Part shown: positions 9,443-18,276 of the stretch, piece by piece
Layout: every line of letters starts with the position of its first letter
How positions within the stretch are numbered: position 1 is the stretch's first letter
Assembly (NCBI RefSeq): GCF_001021025.1
Contig: NZ_CP011541.1
Location: forward strand, 558,001 to 622,000
Reading direction: 5' to 3'
Length of the DNA stretch: 64,000 nt
Source of the DNA: Corynebacterium epidermidicanis
GTDB taxonomy: Bacteria; Actinomycetota; Actinomycetes; Mycobacteriales; Mycobacteriaceae
Translations under genes and position numbers: made by a program
Notes under the pieces: model-generated
What the model was told of the DNA's origin: nothing
Seen by the model: the letters and a program-made list of their open reading frames with translations, nothing else
The model's database searches: none

Positions 9443-10084
9443 ATGGATATCCACGTGGTTAATCACCCGCTCGCAGCGTCTCGCTTGACCATCATGCGCG
9501 ATGAACGTAGCGACAACTCTGCATTCCGTGCCGCCCTGGCTGATCTCGGAGCGATGCTGATTTATGAAGCCTCCCGCGATCTAGCGACGGAGACTTTTCC
9601 AGTCCAGACGCCCGTCGCAGTGGCCGAAGGGGCCCGTCTGCAGGATCCACCGATCATCGTCCCTGTGATTCGCGCCGGCCTCGGCATGATCGATCCGGCT
9701 TTGTCCATGATCCCGGACGCCCAGGTTGGCTTCATTGGCCTCGCCCGCGACGAAGAAACCCATGAGCCGGTGCCTTACCTCGAAGCGCTCCCACAAGACC
9801 TGACTGGGCGCACCGTTTTCGTGGTTGATCCGATGCTCGCTACCGGCGGCTCCTTGCTGCACGCTCTGCGCTTGCTCGCGGGCCGCGGCGCCACGGACAT
9901 CACCGCGGTCTGCATGGTTTCTGCGCAGCCAGGCGTGGACGCTTTGGCCAACTCCGGTTTGCCAGTGCGGCTCGTTACCGCCACCATCGACCCAGAGCTC
10001 AACGAGGACGCCTACATCGTGCCCGGGCTTGGCGACGCCGGAGACCGCCTCTACGGTCCCCGAAACATTGACCTGTATGCATAG
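9443..10084 (+). CDS. upp: Uracil phosphoribosyltransferase
   Basis: Converts uracil and PRPP to UMP in pyrimidine salvage. 213 residues, the usual length. The PRPP-binding loop [11 protein letters not shown] is intact (about residues 127-137). The family's [10 protein letters not shown] (about 73-82) and the C-terminal [12 protein letters not shown] with the uracil-contacting region are also present. Monocistronic and convergent with the phosphohexomutase gene, only 9 nt away. Confidence 0.97.
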   Translation: MDIHVVNHPLAASRLTIMRDERSDNSAFRAALADLGAMLIYEASRDLATETFPVQTPVAVAEGARLQDPPIIVPVIRAGLGMIDPALSMIPDAQVGFIGLARDEETHEPVPYLEALPQDLTGRTVFVVDPMLATGGSLLHALRLLAGRGATDITAVCMVSAQPGVDALANSGLPVRLVTATIDPELNEDAYIVPGLGDAGDRLYGPRNIDLYA

Positions 10085-10093
10085 TCGGGTCGC

Positions 10094-11650
10094 CTAAAGC
10101 GAGGCAACCAGAAGCTCCACTTCTGCCCGCAGGCGTTCCAGCTGTTCATTGGCGCCCTCTGGTGTCCATGGTTGGTGAACTTCGAGGTAGAACTTCAACT
10201 TGTTTTCGGTCCCGGAGGTTCGAGCCAGGGCGCGTACGCCGGCACCGGAAAGCAGGATTCCATCCGAGATGGACAGATCAGCCGCGTGGATCGTTTCACC
10301 AGCTAGGTGCGTCGGCGGGTGAGCGCGCAGGGCGGCGAGTAGGCCCTCCGGGTCGCTCGTGCGTACGGCGACTTGGGTGCCAGCGAAGATGCCGTATCGC
10401 TTGTGTAGTGCGGTGAGCTCATCGAGCAAGGTGAGGCCCTGTGCTTTGAGTTCAGCTGCCCAGGCGCAGGCAAAGAGCGCGGTGGCGATGCCATCTTTGT
10501 CCGCTACGAGGTGCGGTGCTGGGGCGGTACCGTTGGCTTCTTCATACGCAAATACCAGTTCCCCGGGCCGGGAGGTGGCTGCCCGGATGAGGTTTTTAAA
10601 CCCGGTGCAGGATTCCTGGTAATCCCATCCCCGTTCCGCGGCGATGACCTGCAATAGCCGGGAAGAAACTTCCGAGGTCACTACGACTGGAGCTGGGCCA
10701 CCACCGAGAAACGGTGGTACTAGTCGCGTCGCAAGTAGCGGGCCAAGCTCGTCGCCACGCAACATGCGGTGGCTGCCGTCGGCAGTGCGCACGCCTATTG
10801 CGCAGCGGTCCGCGTCTGGGTCGAGGGCAATGAGGACGTCAACATCGTGTTCGGCTGCAGTGCCCAATAGGAGGTCCGTGACCCCAGGTTCCTCTGGGTT
10901 CGGGAAATCTACGGTCGGGAACAGCGGATCTGGGTAGTGCTGCGCCAATACCGGGAAGATCTGGGCAAAGCCTGCGGCCTGGAGCGCCTGCGTCATCGCG
11001 CGGCCCCCGACCCCGTGCAGTGAAGTGTAGGCCACTTTCAAGGCAGCTCGTTCATTGTTGACGCGCAGCAGCTCGGCTTGGGTGGGCGCGATCAGGTCCG
11101 TGATGTCGTCGATATAGCGACGCAGCTGGTCAGTGGTGGGTCGGACCATCACGCGGGGGACGTCGATAGGCGAGGTGACTTCGCGGATCATCGCCTCGAT
11201 TTCCCGCTCGGCGGAGGCATCGAGTTGGGCGCCGTCGGCGAGGTAGACCTTGTACCCGTTGTAGGCGCTCGGATTGTGGGACGCGGTGATCTGCACTCCG
11301 GCGTCGAGACCGCGGAAGCGGATGAGCCACGGAATGATTTGGGTCGGGGCGGGGGCAGGAAGCAAGGTAACCTCGAAACCAGCACCGGCGAAGACCTCAG
11401 CCGCTGTGATCGCGAAGTTCGGTGAACCGTAGCGGGCATCGTAGCCAACGACGACCCGCAACGGCCCTTGCTGGCTACACACAGAGGCTACGGGGTGTTC
11501 GTTGCGCTCTTGACCAATCTTGTGGGCCAGCCACGCTGCCACACCAGCGGTTACGCGCGTAACTTGGGTGACATTCATCTGGTCCGTGGCCGGGCCGATC
11601 GGCGCACGCATGCCAGCGGTGCCGAAATTGAGCTCGCGAGGTAAAGACAT
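10094..11650 (-). CDS. pmmB: Phosphomannomutase / phosphoglucomutase (alpha-D-phosphohexomutase)
   Basis: 518 residues from ATG 11650, chosen because GAAGG lies directly upstream and the family's N-terminal RELNFGTAGMR begins right there; the open frame extends 67 codons further but looks unrelated. The active-site serine is in ITASHNPSAYNGYK (S124), and the metal-binding DPDADRC and sugar-binding EEANGT motifs are intact. It interconverts hexose 1- and 6-phosphates, feeding GDP-mannose or cell-wall glycans. The upp - pmmB - M20 hydrolase - lpdA - pyc order is typical of corynebacteria. Confidence 0.92.
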   Translation of the reverse strand: MSLPRELNFGTAGMRAPIGPATDQMNVTQVTRVTAGVAAWLAHKIGQERNEHPVASVCSQQGPLRVVVGYDARYGSPNFAITAAEVFAGAGFEVTLLPAPAPTQIIPWLIRFRGLDAGVQITASHNPSAYNGYKVYLADGAQLDASAEREIEAMIREVTSPIDVPRVMVRPTTDQLRRYIDDITDLIAPTQAELLRVNNERAALKVAYTSLHGVGGRAMTQALQAAGFAQIFPVLAQHYPDPLFPTVDFPNPEEPGVTDLLLGTAAEHDVDVLIALDPDADRCAIGVRTADGSHRMLRGDELGPLLATRLVPPFLGGGPAPVVVTSEVSSRLLQVIAAERGWDYQESCTGFKNLIRAATSRPGELVFAYEEANGTAPAPHLVADKDGIATALFACAWAAELKAQGLTLLDELTALHKRYGIFAGTQVAVRTSDPEGLLAALRAHPPTHLAGETIHAADLSISDGILLSGAGVRALARTSGTENKLKFYLEVHQPWTPEGANEQLERLRAEVELLVASL

Positions 11651-11725
11651 ACCTTCAAACGTAGTGCCAAACCGCACGGCGTGGGAGCAAACTAGCAGTA
11701 TGTGGGAAGTGGGAGAGACTAAGCG

Positions 11726-12958
11726 ATGACAAAACCGACAGCGACAGACAAGTCCACAGTCGCGGCGCCAAAGCTGAGCCTGCGGGAGCATATCGACGAC
11801 TGGCTGCTGCGCAACGAGTCCACCCTGCTCGAATGGCGACGCCACCTGCACCGCAACCCCGAACTATCACACATGGAGTACGCCACCACCGACTTCCTCG
11901 TCGGGGTTCTCGAATCACATGGCCTGAAACCACAGCGGTTCCCTGGCACCGGATTGATGGTAGACCTAGGCCCACAAACCGGCCCGAAGATCGCCTTCCG
12001 AGGCGACATCGATGCGCTACCCATCACCGAGACCACCGGGTTGCCCTTTTCTTCCCAGCACGCGGGAGTGATGCACGCCTGCGGGCACGACGTCCACACC
12101 TCTATCGCCCTGGCCACCGCCGTCGCCTTGAGCAGCTACCCGCTCGACACGGGCGTTCGCGTGATTTTCCAACCCGCCGAAGAAGTCATGGATGGCGGTG
12201 CCAGCCAGGTCATTTCTTGGGGCGGACTCGACGATGTCGACCAGATCTTCGCAGTGCATGCGGAACCGAAGCTCAAAGTAGGCCGAATCGGCGTGCGCAC
12301 CGGTGCGATCACTTCTGCCAGCGACATCCTAGAAATTCGCGTCTCTGGCCCCGGCGGGCATTCGTCCCGGCCCCAAGACACCGTAGATGTGGTGTACGCA
12401 CTCTCGCTGTTGGCCACCCAACTACCTGGGCTGCTGTCGCGACGGGTGGATCCCCGCACGGGAACCGTGCTGGTCTTCGGGGCGATCAACGCTGGATACG
12501 CGGCCAATGCGATCCCCGAAACCGGAACGATCTCCGGCACGATTCGCACGGCCGACATCAAAGTCTGGCGCAGTATCGAGGAACTGCTCCGCGAGTTGAT
12601 CGCCCAGATTCTCGCCCCTACCGGTGCTACCTTTGATATCCGTTACACCAAGGGCGTGCCGCCAGTGCTTAACGACGAAGTGGCCACCGCCCTCTTGGTG
12701 GATGCCGCCCGCGGCATTGATCCGAACTCGATCGTGGAGGCCCCGCAGTCTTCGGGCGGCGAAGACTTTTCCTGGTACCTTGAGCACGTACCCGGTTCCA
12801 TGGCCCGACTTGGCTGTTGGGACGGCAAAGGCAACCGCTTTGACCTGCATCAATCTGATCTCGTGGTGGACGAACGGGCCCTCGCGGTCGGCGTTCGGCT
12901 CTTCGGAGCGGTCGCTGCTCGCTTTGCTCAAGCGGCCCGGGCCGATGAGCTCGACTAA
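11726..12958 (+). CDS. M20-family amidohydrolase (N-acyl-amino acid hydrolase type)
   Basis: 410 residues with the M20D pattern: RRHLHRNPELSHMEY near residue 40, FRGDIDALPI, the metal-binding MHACGHDVHTS, QPAEEVMDGG, HAEPKLKVG, the dimerisation domain starting SGPGGHSSRP, and the C-terminal SGGEDFSWYL. This group hydrolyses N-acyl amino acids or hippurate-like amides in the cytoplasm. A GGGAGAG Shine-Dalgarno site precedes ATG 11726. Divergent from pmmB. Confidence 0.9.
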   Translation: MTKPTATDKSTVAAPKLSLREHIDDWLLRNESTLLEWRRHLHRNPELSHMEYATTDFLVGVLESHGLKPQRFPGTGLMVDLGPQTGPKIAFRGDIDALPITETTGLPFSSQHAGVMHACGHDVHTSIALATAVALSSYPLDTGVRVIFQPAEEVMDGGASQVISWGGLDDVDQIFAVHAEPKLKVGRIGVRTGAITSASDILEIRVSGPGGHSSRPQDTVDVVYALSLLATQLPGLLSRRVDPRTGTVLVFGAINAGYAANAIPETGTISGTIRTADIKVWRSIEELLRELIAQILAPTGATFDIRYTKGVPPVLNDEVATALLVDAARGIDPNSIVEAPQSSGGEDFSWYLEHVPGSMARLGCWDGKGNRFDLHQSDLVVDERALAVGVRLFGAVAARFAQAARADELD

Positions 12959-13052
12959 GCTGGTTGCGGATAGTTATTGATTTTGGTCGGTTTACCCGGT
13001 TTTACAGGGATTACTACGGACTAGTACGGACTACACGGAGGACTTAGGTTAA

Positions 13053-14429
13053 GTGACCACTCGAATCGTCATTATTGGTGGTGGCCCAGCAGGCTACGAG
13101 GCAGCACTCGCGGGTGCTAAGTACGGTGCTTCCGTCACTTTGGTGGAAGATCAGGGCATGGGTGGTTCTGCTGTCGTCTATGACTGTGTTCCTTCCAAGT
13201 CTTTCATCGCTGCTACCGGCATCTACACCGAGATCGACGGCGCACGCGAGCTCATGCATATCGAGGAAATCAACCGTCGCGTGAAGGAGCTGGCACAACA
13301 GCAGTCCACGGATATCCTTGGCCAGATGCAGCGCGCCGGCGTGCGGGTAATCAACGGCCGGGGGCGTTTCGATGATTACAACGCCAAGCAGGTCCTCCAC
13401 TATGTGGCAGTAACTCACGCTGACGGTACGGAAGAAACACTCGAAACCGACCTCGTACTGGTTGCTACTGGTGCGTCGCCACGCGTGCTCAAGGGCGCGG
13501 AACCGGATGGTGAGCGCATTTTGAACTGGAGGCAGATCTACGACCTCACCGAGGTCCCAGAGCACTTGATCGTAGTCGGGTCCGGCGTGACCGGCGCAGA
13601 GTTCGTGTCCGCATATGCACAGCTCGGCGTGAAGGTGACGATGGTGGCCTCCCGCGACCGCATCCTCCCGCACGACGACGCCGACGCCGCCGACGTGCTG
13701 GAGACCGTGCTCGCTGAAAAGGGCGTGGCACTCGAGAAGCACGCCCGCGTGGACCGCGTGGAGCGTACCGACGACGGCGTGGTGGTCTACACCTCCGACG
13801 GCCGCGAGATCGCCGGTTCGCACGTGCTGATGACCGTTGGTTCTGTGCCGAATACCGCTGACCTGGGCCTAGAGACCGTGGGTGTGGAGCTCGCCCCATC
13901 GGGCCACATCAAGGTGGACCGGGTTTCTCGTACTACGGTTGCGGGAATTTACGCCGCCGGTGACTGTACTGATTTGTTCCCTTTGGCTTCGGTGGCTGCG
14001 ATGCAGGGTCGTATTGCGATGTATCACGCGTTGGGTGAGGGTGTTTCTCCGATTCGGTTGAAGACGGTTGCTACTGCGGTGTTTACTCGTCCGGAAATTG
14101 CGACGGTGGGTGTTACGCATCAGGAGATTTTGGATGGCAAGGTGAATGCTCGTGTGATTACTTTGCCGTTGGAGCGTAATGCGCGCGCTAAGATGCGTGG
14201 TTTGCGTCATGGGTTTGTGAAGCTGTTCTGTCGTACTGCTTCTGGTCAGATTATTGGTGGTGTGGTGGTTGCGCCGACGGCTTCTGAGTTGATTTTGCCG
14301 GTTGCAATTGCGGTGAATAAGCAGCTGACTGTTTCTGATTTGGCGGAAACCTTCAATGTTTATCCGTCTTTGTCTGGTTCTGTTGTGGAGGCTGCGCGTC
14401 AGCTCGTGGCTCACGACGATTTGGGGTAA
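13053..14429 (+). CDS. lpdA: LpdA-type flavoprotein, NAD(P)H:quinone reductase
   Basis: 458 residues with the pyridine nucleotide-disulfide reductase layout: FAD GGGPAGYEAA (about 9-18), NAD(P) GSGVTGAEFV, FAD ASPR and YAAGDCTD, and a C-terminal dimerisation domain. The redox motif reads GGSAVVYDCVPSK with only one Cys (C45), so the disulfide of true lipoamide dehydrogenase is missing; this fits M. tuberculosis LpdA, a quinone reductase without lipoamide activity. GTG start, with GGAGG about 12 nt upstream. From about 13925 the codons turn sharply to T/G endings, see findings. Confidence 0.9.
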   Translation: MTTRIVIIGGGPAGYEAALAGAKYGASVTLVEDQGMGGSAVVYDCVPSKSFIAATGIYTEIDGARELMHIEEINRRVKELAQQQSTDILGQMQRAGVRVINGRGRFDDYNAKQVLHYVAVTHADGTEETLETDLVLVATGASPRVLKGAEPDGERILNWRQIYDLTEVPEHLIVVGSGVTGAEFVSAYAQLGVKVTMVASRDRILPHDDADAADVLETVLAEKGVALEKHARVDRVERTDDGVVVYTSDGREIAGSHVLMTVGSVPNTADLGLETVGVELAPSGHIKVDRVSRTTVAGIYAAGDCTDLFPLASVAAMQGRIAMYHALGEGVSPIRLKTVATAVFTRPEIATVGVTHQEILDGKVNARVITLPLERNARAKMRGLRHGFVKLFCRTASGQIIGGVVVAPTASELILPVAIAVNKQLTVSDLAETFNVYPSLSGSVVEAARQLVAHDDLG

Positions 14430-14451
14430 CAGGGCGCGTAAGGGAGACCGA

Positions 14452-14487
14452 TGCCCCCGTCCGTGCAGGGAAGTGCGGACGGGGGCA
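14452..14487. terminator. GC-rich hairpin between convergent lpdA and lipoprotein gene
   Basis: A perfect 12-bp stem (14452-14463 with 14476-14487) around a 12-nt loop, 22 nt after the lpdA stop. No T-run follows on either strand, so termination strength is uncertain. Confidence 0.5.
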
Positions 14488-14499
14488 CTGCGCAGGTTA

Positions 14500-15648
14500 C
14501 TACATCGGAGAGACCGGATATATCGACGTTATCATGTAGAAACCTTCTTTGGGGTTCACACCAATTTGTGTGTCGTCGATTGGACGTAAAGGAATGCTTT
14601 CGCTCTTTAATTGCCGGGAAGAATTATCAAACACTTGGATCGCGTGTTGGCCCTTTTTTGATTTAGGCCTAGATACTAGGTGGATCCCCGAGTCGAAAAT
14701 TCTTGCTGCGACTACCCCTCTCAGGTCTTCGACCGGCTGACTCTTAAAGATTGGTTCGCCTGTCGCAATCGCGAATTGCGAAACCGTGAGATCGGTGCCC
14801 ACTACCGTGAACTTTTCGCCATCTGAGTCACTAAGTCGAGCCGATAACTCGGTTGGCATTTGCGGGGCGGGAATCTCACTAATTAAATGAAATCCGCTGG
14901 CAGCCTCACTGAACGTATAGAAGGCATTTCGAGACTGCAAATACATTGGGCTATCTCGGCACGGAAGCTTGTTGGGGCCGTCTGGGAGTTGCTTGAAAGT
15001 GTGGGGAATTCGATCCTTCCTTACCACACCATTCTCTAAAGTCACTACATTTACGAAACCGCTCCGACCTTGGGCTTCCGTCCCGCCGTCTTGCACGTTT
15101 TCGAGCCAGCGGGTCTTTCCGTCGTCACAGACGGTTAACGCTGACGTGTAGTGCTCATTGACGACCTCAGTTACCGAAGTACCGTTGGTGAACACAACCA
15201 CATTTTTTTCGGGATTGTTTTGTCCCCCATCGCTTTCGTTAAAGACATATGCCGCAAAGCTGCCACTCGGTGAGCTTGTCGACCGGGTCTCGGTTGCTGC
15301 ATCGGTATTTTTCAATTCAAGAGAACGAATCTTGTCCAGAGACTTCGAGAAGATCTCGATAGAGTTGGTTCCTGGAACGGAAAAACCATCTTGAACAGGT
15401 TCCACGCTGGGGAAGTAGGTATTTCCAATTTCTGCAACGGTTGTCAGGTTTCCAGCCTTGTCAATGCGAACCAATCTATTCGGCTTGCTGATTTTCGAAT
15501 TGGTAAGGCTTACAACTCCGACGTAAGCTACTTCATCGGTCGCGGGATGAAGGGAGGAATTAGAACCTGCTCGTGAACATGCTGCGATCATCAAAATTAA
15601 GGTCGCAATCATTGCTCCAAAGCCCAGCGTAGCCCTGTATAGCCTCAT
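14500..15648 (-). CDS. Secreted lipoprotein of unknown function
   Basis: 382 residues with a lipoprotein signal: a basic start, a hydrophobic stretch and the lipobox IAAC near residue 24. The rest is rich in beta strands, with short repeats such as SPSGSFAAYVFNES that recall beta-propeller blades; no known domain is recognised. It overlaps the LGFP-protein gene by 4 nt, so the two are co-translated. Its codons are AT-richer than those of lpdA. A frameshifted relative lies at 53891-54477 (similar SPDGRNNSSMFFNDS block). Confidence 0.72.
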   Translation of the reverse strand: MRLYRATLGFGAMIATLILMIAACSRAGSNSSLHPATDEVAYVGVVSLTNSKISKPNRLVRIDKAGNLTTVAEIGNTYFPSVEPVQDGFSVPGTNSIEIFSKSLDKIRSLELKNTDAATETRSTSSPSGSFAAYVFNESDGGQNNPEKNVVVFTNGTSVTEVVNEHYTSALTVCDDGKTRWLENVQDGGTEAQGRSGFVNVVTLENGVVRKDRIPHTFKQLPDGPNKLPCRDSPMYLQSRNAFYTFSEAASGFHLISEIPAPQMPTELSARLSDSDGEKFTVVGTDLTVSQFAIATGEPIFKSQPVEDLRGVVAARIFDSGIHLVSRPKSKKGQHAIQVFDNSSRQLKSESIPLRPIDDTQIGVNPKEGFYMITSIYPVSPM

Positions 15649-17294
15649 TGGAACTCTCTGGTGTTGTGTGAAAGCAAGATGTCTAGAGGAAACACCGCCG
15701 GTTGATAAGGCTCATACGGGTAGCGTTCCCCGATGTCAAGTCCGCCTCCGGAAGCTATTTTGAATGCAGCCCATACAAGTTGTGAACAATTGTACTGATC
15801 CTTCTCCAAGCCGCCGATCCGTGTGGTTAGGAAATTGTTGTTGTAGCCGGAGCCGACTTGAGATTCGGCCCAAGCCGCTGCTCGGTTTCGAGTTTCATCG
15901 TCGGTCTTGACACTTAAATAACGGGGGTTGCATACGCCTATTCGATCTCGACCGCGCAACTTTTGGACACCCTTTTCGGCGTTAACGGCTTCCACTGTAG
16001 CGATGTTTTCCGGATTTCCGTCAGGGTTTTCAACGAAAATTCCAGCGTGGCCGTGGTTTACAACATGCTTTGAAACGGCTTTGGAGTAGAAAACATCGCC
16101 CCGGTTCGTCCGGGAATTACCGGGAGCAATGAAGGAATCGCAAGGTAGACCAGGTATCGCAGCGTTGTCATAAATAGTTGAGTATGGCGTGACCAGCGTC
16201 TCTTCGGGCGATCCATTGGCGTTTAAAGGCTGACGATGGATTCGAAGTGAGTCATTAGCTCGCTCTGACAACGCGATGAACGATTCTTTGACCTCTAAAT
16301 TGTGATCTTGAAAGTCTTTAACTAAAAGATCGTAGACGGAGTCATAATCGTTAAATGAGATTCCCACCGAAGAGAAAAGTGAATGGATTGGTGGAAGGAA
16401 TCCTCCGATGTTCCCTCGTTCAAAATTCTGTGTAATTCTGAAGTACTGGTCGTTAGTGAAATCGGCTACTGGATAGCCCCAATTGCTTCTCTCAAAACCT
16501 GCTGAGGACCAGCGTAGGAGAATTGTTCCTAGGAGAGGGTGTGCGCCGTGGTTGGGGTGCCAGTAGATCATGCCGAGTGCGAAGCGGTTGTAGCGGCCGA
16601 CACCGTCTGGGGTGCCTTCTTCGTCGGTGGCTGGGTAGCCGAGTGGGCCTTTTTCTTCACCGGTTTCTACCCATTTTTCCAGGATTTTTCCTTCGATGGA
16701 CACCACGCCGGATAGGGAGCCGTAGATGCGGCCGCGTTGGAAGTATTGTTTGCGTCCTACTCTGTCGCCGGTGCCGATTTCATCGGATGTGGGGTAGCCG
16801 AGGCGTCCTAGTTCCCAGCCGTTACGGGCCCACACTATGGAGTTGTGGGTGGTGACTGACCAGGCTCCGGTGTCGGGGTGCCAGTAGATGAAGCCGTTAT
16901 CGAATTCGGTGCGTTTGCCCACTCCGTCGGGGTTGGTCAGTTCGTTGGACTTGGGTAGGCCGAGGAAGGAGACGGGTGTTTGTCCGGCCCAGGTCACAGC
17001 CATGGATTCGTATTTCGCGCGGATCGCACCGCAGACCTGGAAGCTGGATGGCCAGTAGGTGCGGCAGTTATCGGCGGCGAAGGTCCGGATCATGGGTTGG
17101 TCGCCTGGTGCGGTGATGCCTTGTTCGCGGGCTTCTTGTACTTCAGCCAGGTCTGCTTCCTGCTTGGTGACGCCTTCGGGCAGTGGGATGCGGTCGGAGC
17201 GCATCTTGCCTGGGGTGATCACAGGTTGCGGGTCGCCGAGATCAGCGGGGAGGGCGCGTTCTAGTTCGTGGTTGTCCACAGTGTTTTTGTTCAT
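15645..17294 (-). CDS. LGFP-repeat wall protein with papain-like C-terminal domain (body)
   Basis: 549 residues from the first ATG after an in-frame stop. Residues about 105-300 hold four to five LGFP repeats (for example LGYPTSDEIGTGDRVGRKQY), which bind the mycolyl-arabinogalactan wall. Residues about 380-530 form a permuted papain-like (YiiX/NlpC-type) domain with HGHAGIFVENPDG and QYNCSQLVWAAF, the likely His and Cys. The product lacks a signal peptide, which lies in the same frame just upstream behind a TGA (17313-17315). The repeat half has native GC-rich codons; below about 16500 the gene is AT-rich. Confidence 0.75.
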   Translation of the reverse strand: MNKNTVDNHELERALPADLGDPQPVITPGKMRSDRIPLPEGVTKQEADLAEVQEAREQGITAPGDQPMIRTFAADNCRTYWPSSFQVCGAIRAKYESMAVTWAGQTPVSFLGLPKSNELTNPDGVGKRTEFDNGFIYWHPDTGAWSVTTHNSIVWARNGWELGRLGYPTSDEIGTGDRVGRKQYFQRGRIYGSLSGVVSIEGKILEKWVETGEEKGPLGYPATDEEGTPDGVGRYNRFALGMIYWHPNHGAHPLLGTILLRWSSAGFERSNWGYPVADFTNDQYFRITQNFERGNIGGFLPPIHSLFSSVGISFNDYDSVYDLLVKDFQDHNLEVKESFIALSERANDSLRIHRQPLNANGSPEETLVTPYSTIYDNAAIPGLPCDSFIAPGNSRTNRGDVFYSKAVSKHVVNHGHAGIFVENPDGNPENIATVEAVNAEKGVQKLRGRDRIGVCNPRYLSVKTDDETRNRAAAWAESQVGSGYNNNFLTTRIGGLEKDQYNCSQLVWAAFKIASGGGLDIGERYPYEPYQPAVFPLDILLSHNTREFQ

Positions 17295-17312
17295 GCCGGG
17301 TTCGTTGAAGTC

Positions 17313-17501
17313 TCAGTCTGAGGTGTCTACCTGGCGGTAGTGGTCTGGTTCGTAGGGCGGGATGAACGGCTCTGTGGCTACCTGCTGGTTGCTAGCCGGT
17401 GGTGTGAGGTCGATGTCTTGGGCGGTGGCAATAATGGGGGTGAATACGCTAGTGGCGATCACGGTCAATACTGCCCCGAGTTTTTTTAGGTTCAGCTTCA
17501 T
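17313..17501 (-). CDS. Signal-peptide fragment cut off from the LGFP protein
   Basis: 62 residues beginning MKLNLKKLGAVLTVIATSVF with a clear Sec signal and an ATAQD-like cleavage region (about residue 28), then a short Pro-rich stretch ending VDTSD. The stop TGA is in the same frame as the 549-residue LGFP ORF that restarts 18 nt later. The simplest reading is one secreted protein of about 618 residues interrupted by a nonsense codon. Whether the fragments are made separately, by readthrough or not at all is unknown. Confidence 0.6.
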   Translation of the reverse strand: MKLNLKKLGAVLTVIATSVFTPIIATAQDIDLTPPASNQQVATEPFIPPYEPDHYRQVDTSD

Positions 17502-17644
17502 GGCCTATGCGTTCCTTAGAAGGGCGAAGGTTATCGGTGCTGTCAAAGGTGTTACTGGCACCTGTCAAGAAGCTTAAGATATTAGCCGGGAATTGTCTCG
17601 GGGAAATTGAGTTTTTCTGTGAAGGCGGATTTGATAGGTAGCGT

Positions 17645-18094
17645 CTACTCCGGGCGTTCCTGCGTCACCTCGGTCAATACCCAGCCTCGCCCGTGCTTTT
17701 CAAAAGTGAGAAGGTCGCTCGCAGGCCGGATTGTTGGGGAGGGGTCCGAACCGCTCGGGCAGAGGTTGACCTCGTCGCGTGCGTATTTCTGGGTCCATAC
17801 GCTGCCGTCTGCAAGGAGGCTTACGGCGGAATTGAGCACACTGTCGTAGCCGTCAGAGGGGACTTTGACGGATTCGCCACCGACAAGCTCGGAAACAGTA
17901 TCGGCTGGGATGTATGGGCAGACGATGATGAATGACTGCGCGCCGTCGATAAGCAATTCGCTGGCGGGGAGGATGGCGTGGGTGCCTGGCTCCTTCTTGA
18001 GGCGGGCGAGGGCGTCGTGTGGGGGCGAGCTGCATGCGGTGAGGCTGGCCCCGATGAGGGCGAGCAGGATCGGGAAAGCAGGCAACTGACGCAT
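17645..18094 (-). CDS. Small lipoprotein of unknown function
   Basis: 149 residues with a type II signal and lipobox LTACSS (Cys near 21). The mature part begins PPHDALARLKKEPGTHAIL and contains two further Cys that could pair. No domain recognised. It lies upstream of the LGFP gene pair in the same direction and is divergent from pyc. Confidence 0.72.
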   Translation of the reverse strand: MRQLPAFPILLALIGASLTACSSPPHDALARLKKEPGTHAILPASELLIDGAQSFIIVCPYIPADTVSELVGGESVKVPSDGYDSVLNSAVSLLADGSVWTQKYARDEVNLCPSGSDPSPTIRPASDLLTFEKHGRGWVLTEVTQERPE

Positions 18095-18276
18095 GCTTAA
18101 CAGCTTAGCTTGGGGGTAATGGGGTGGGGGCGGTTCGCTCAGTCGGGGTTTCGCAACGCTGTTAACTGCGGTTTTGGCGCAAATGAGAAATTGGGGTTTA
18201 ATCTGCGAAAATTTTCCGATAGCATGGGAATGTTAAGTGATCACCGTCACGAATTGATCGAAATTAGAGGAATAAC

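Noticed and set aside
11650..11851. N-terminal extension of the phosphohexomutase
   Set aside because: The family N-terminus and the Shine-Dalgarno site both fit ATG 11650; the extra codons are Cys/Arg-rich noise over the promoter region of the divergent gene.
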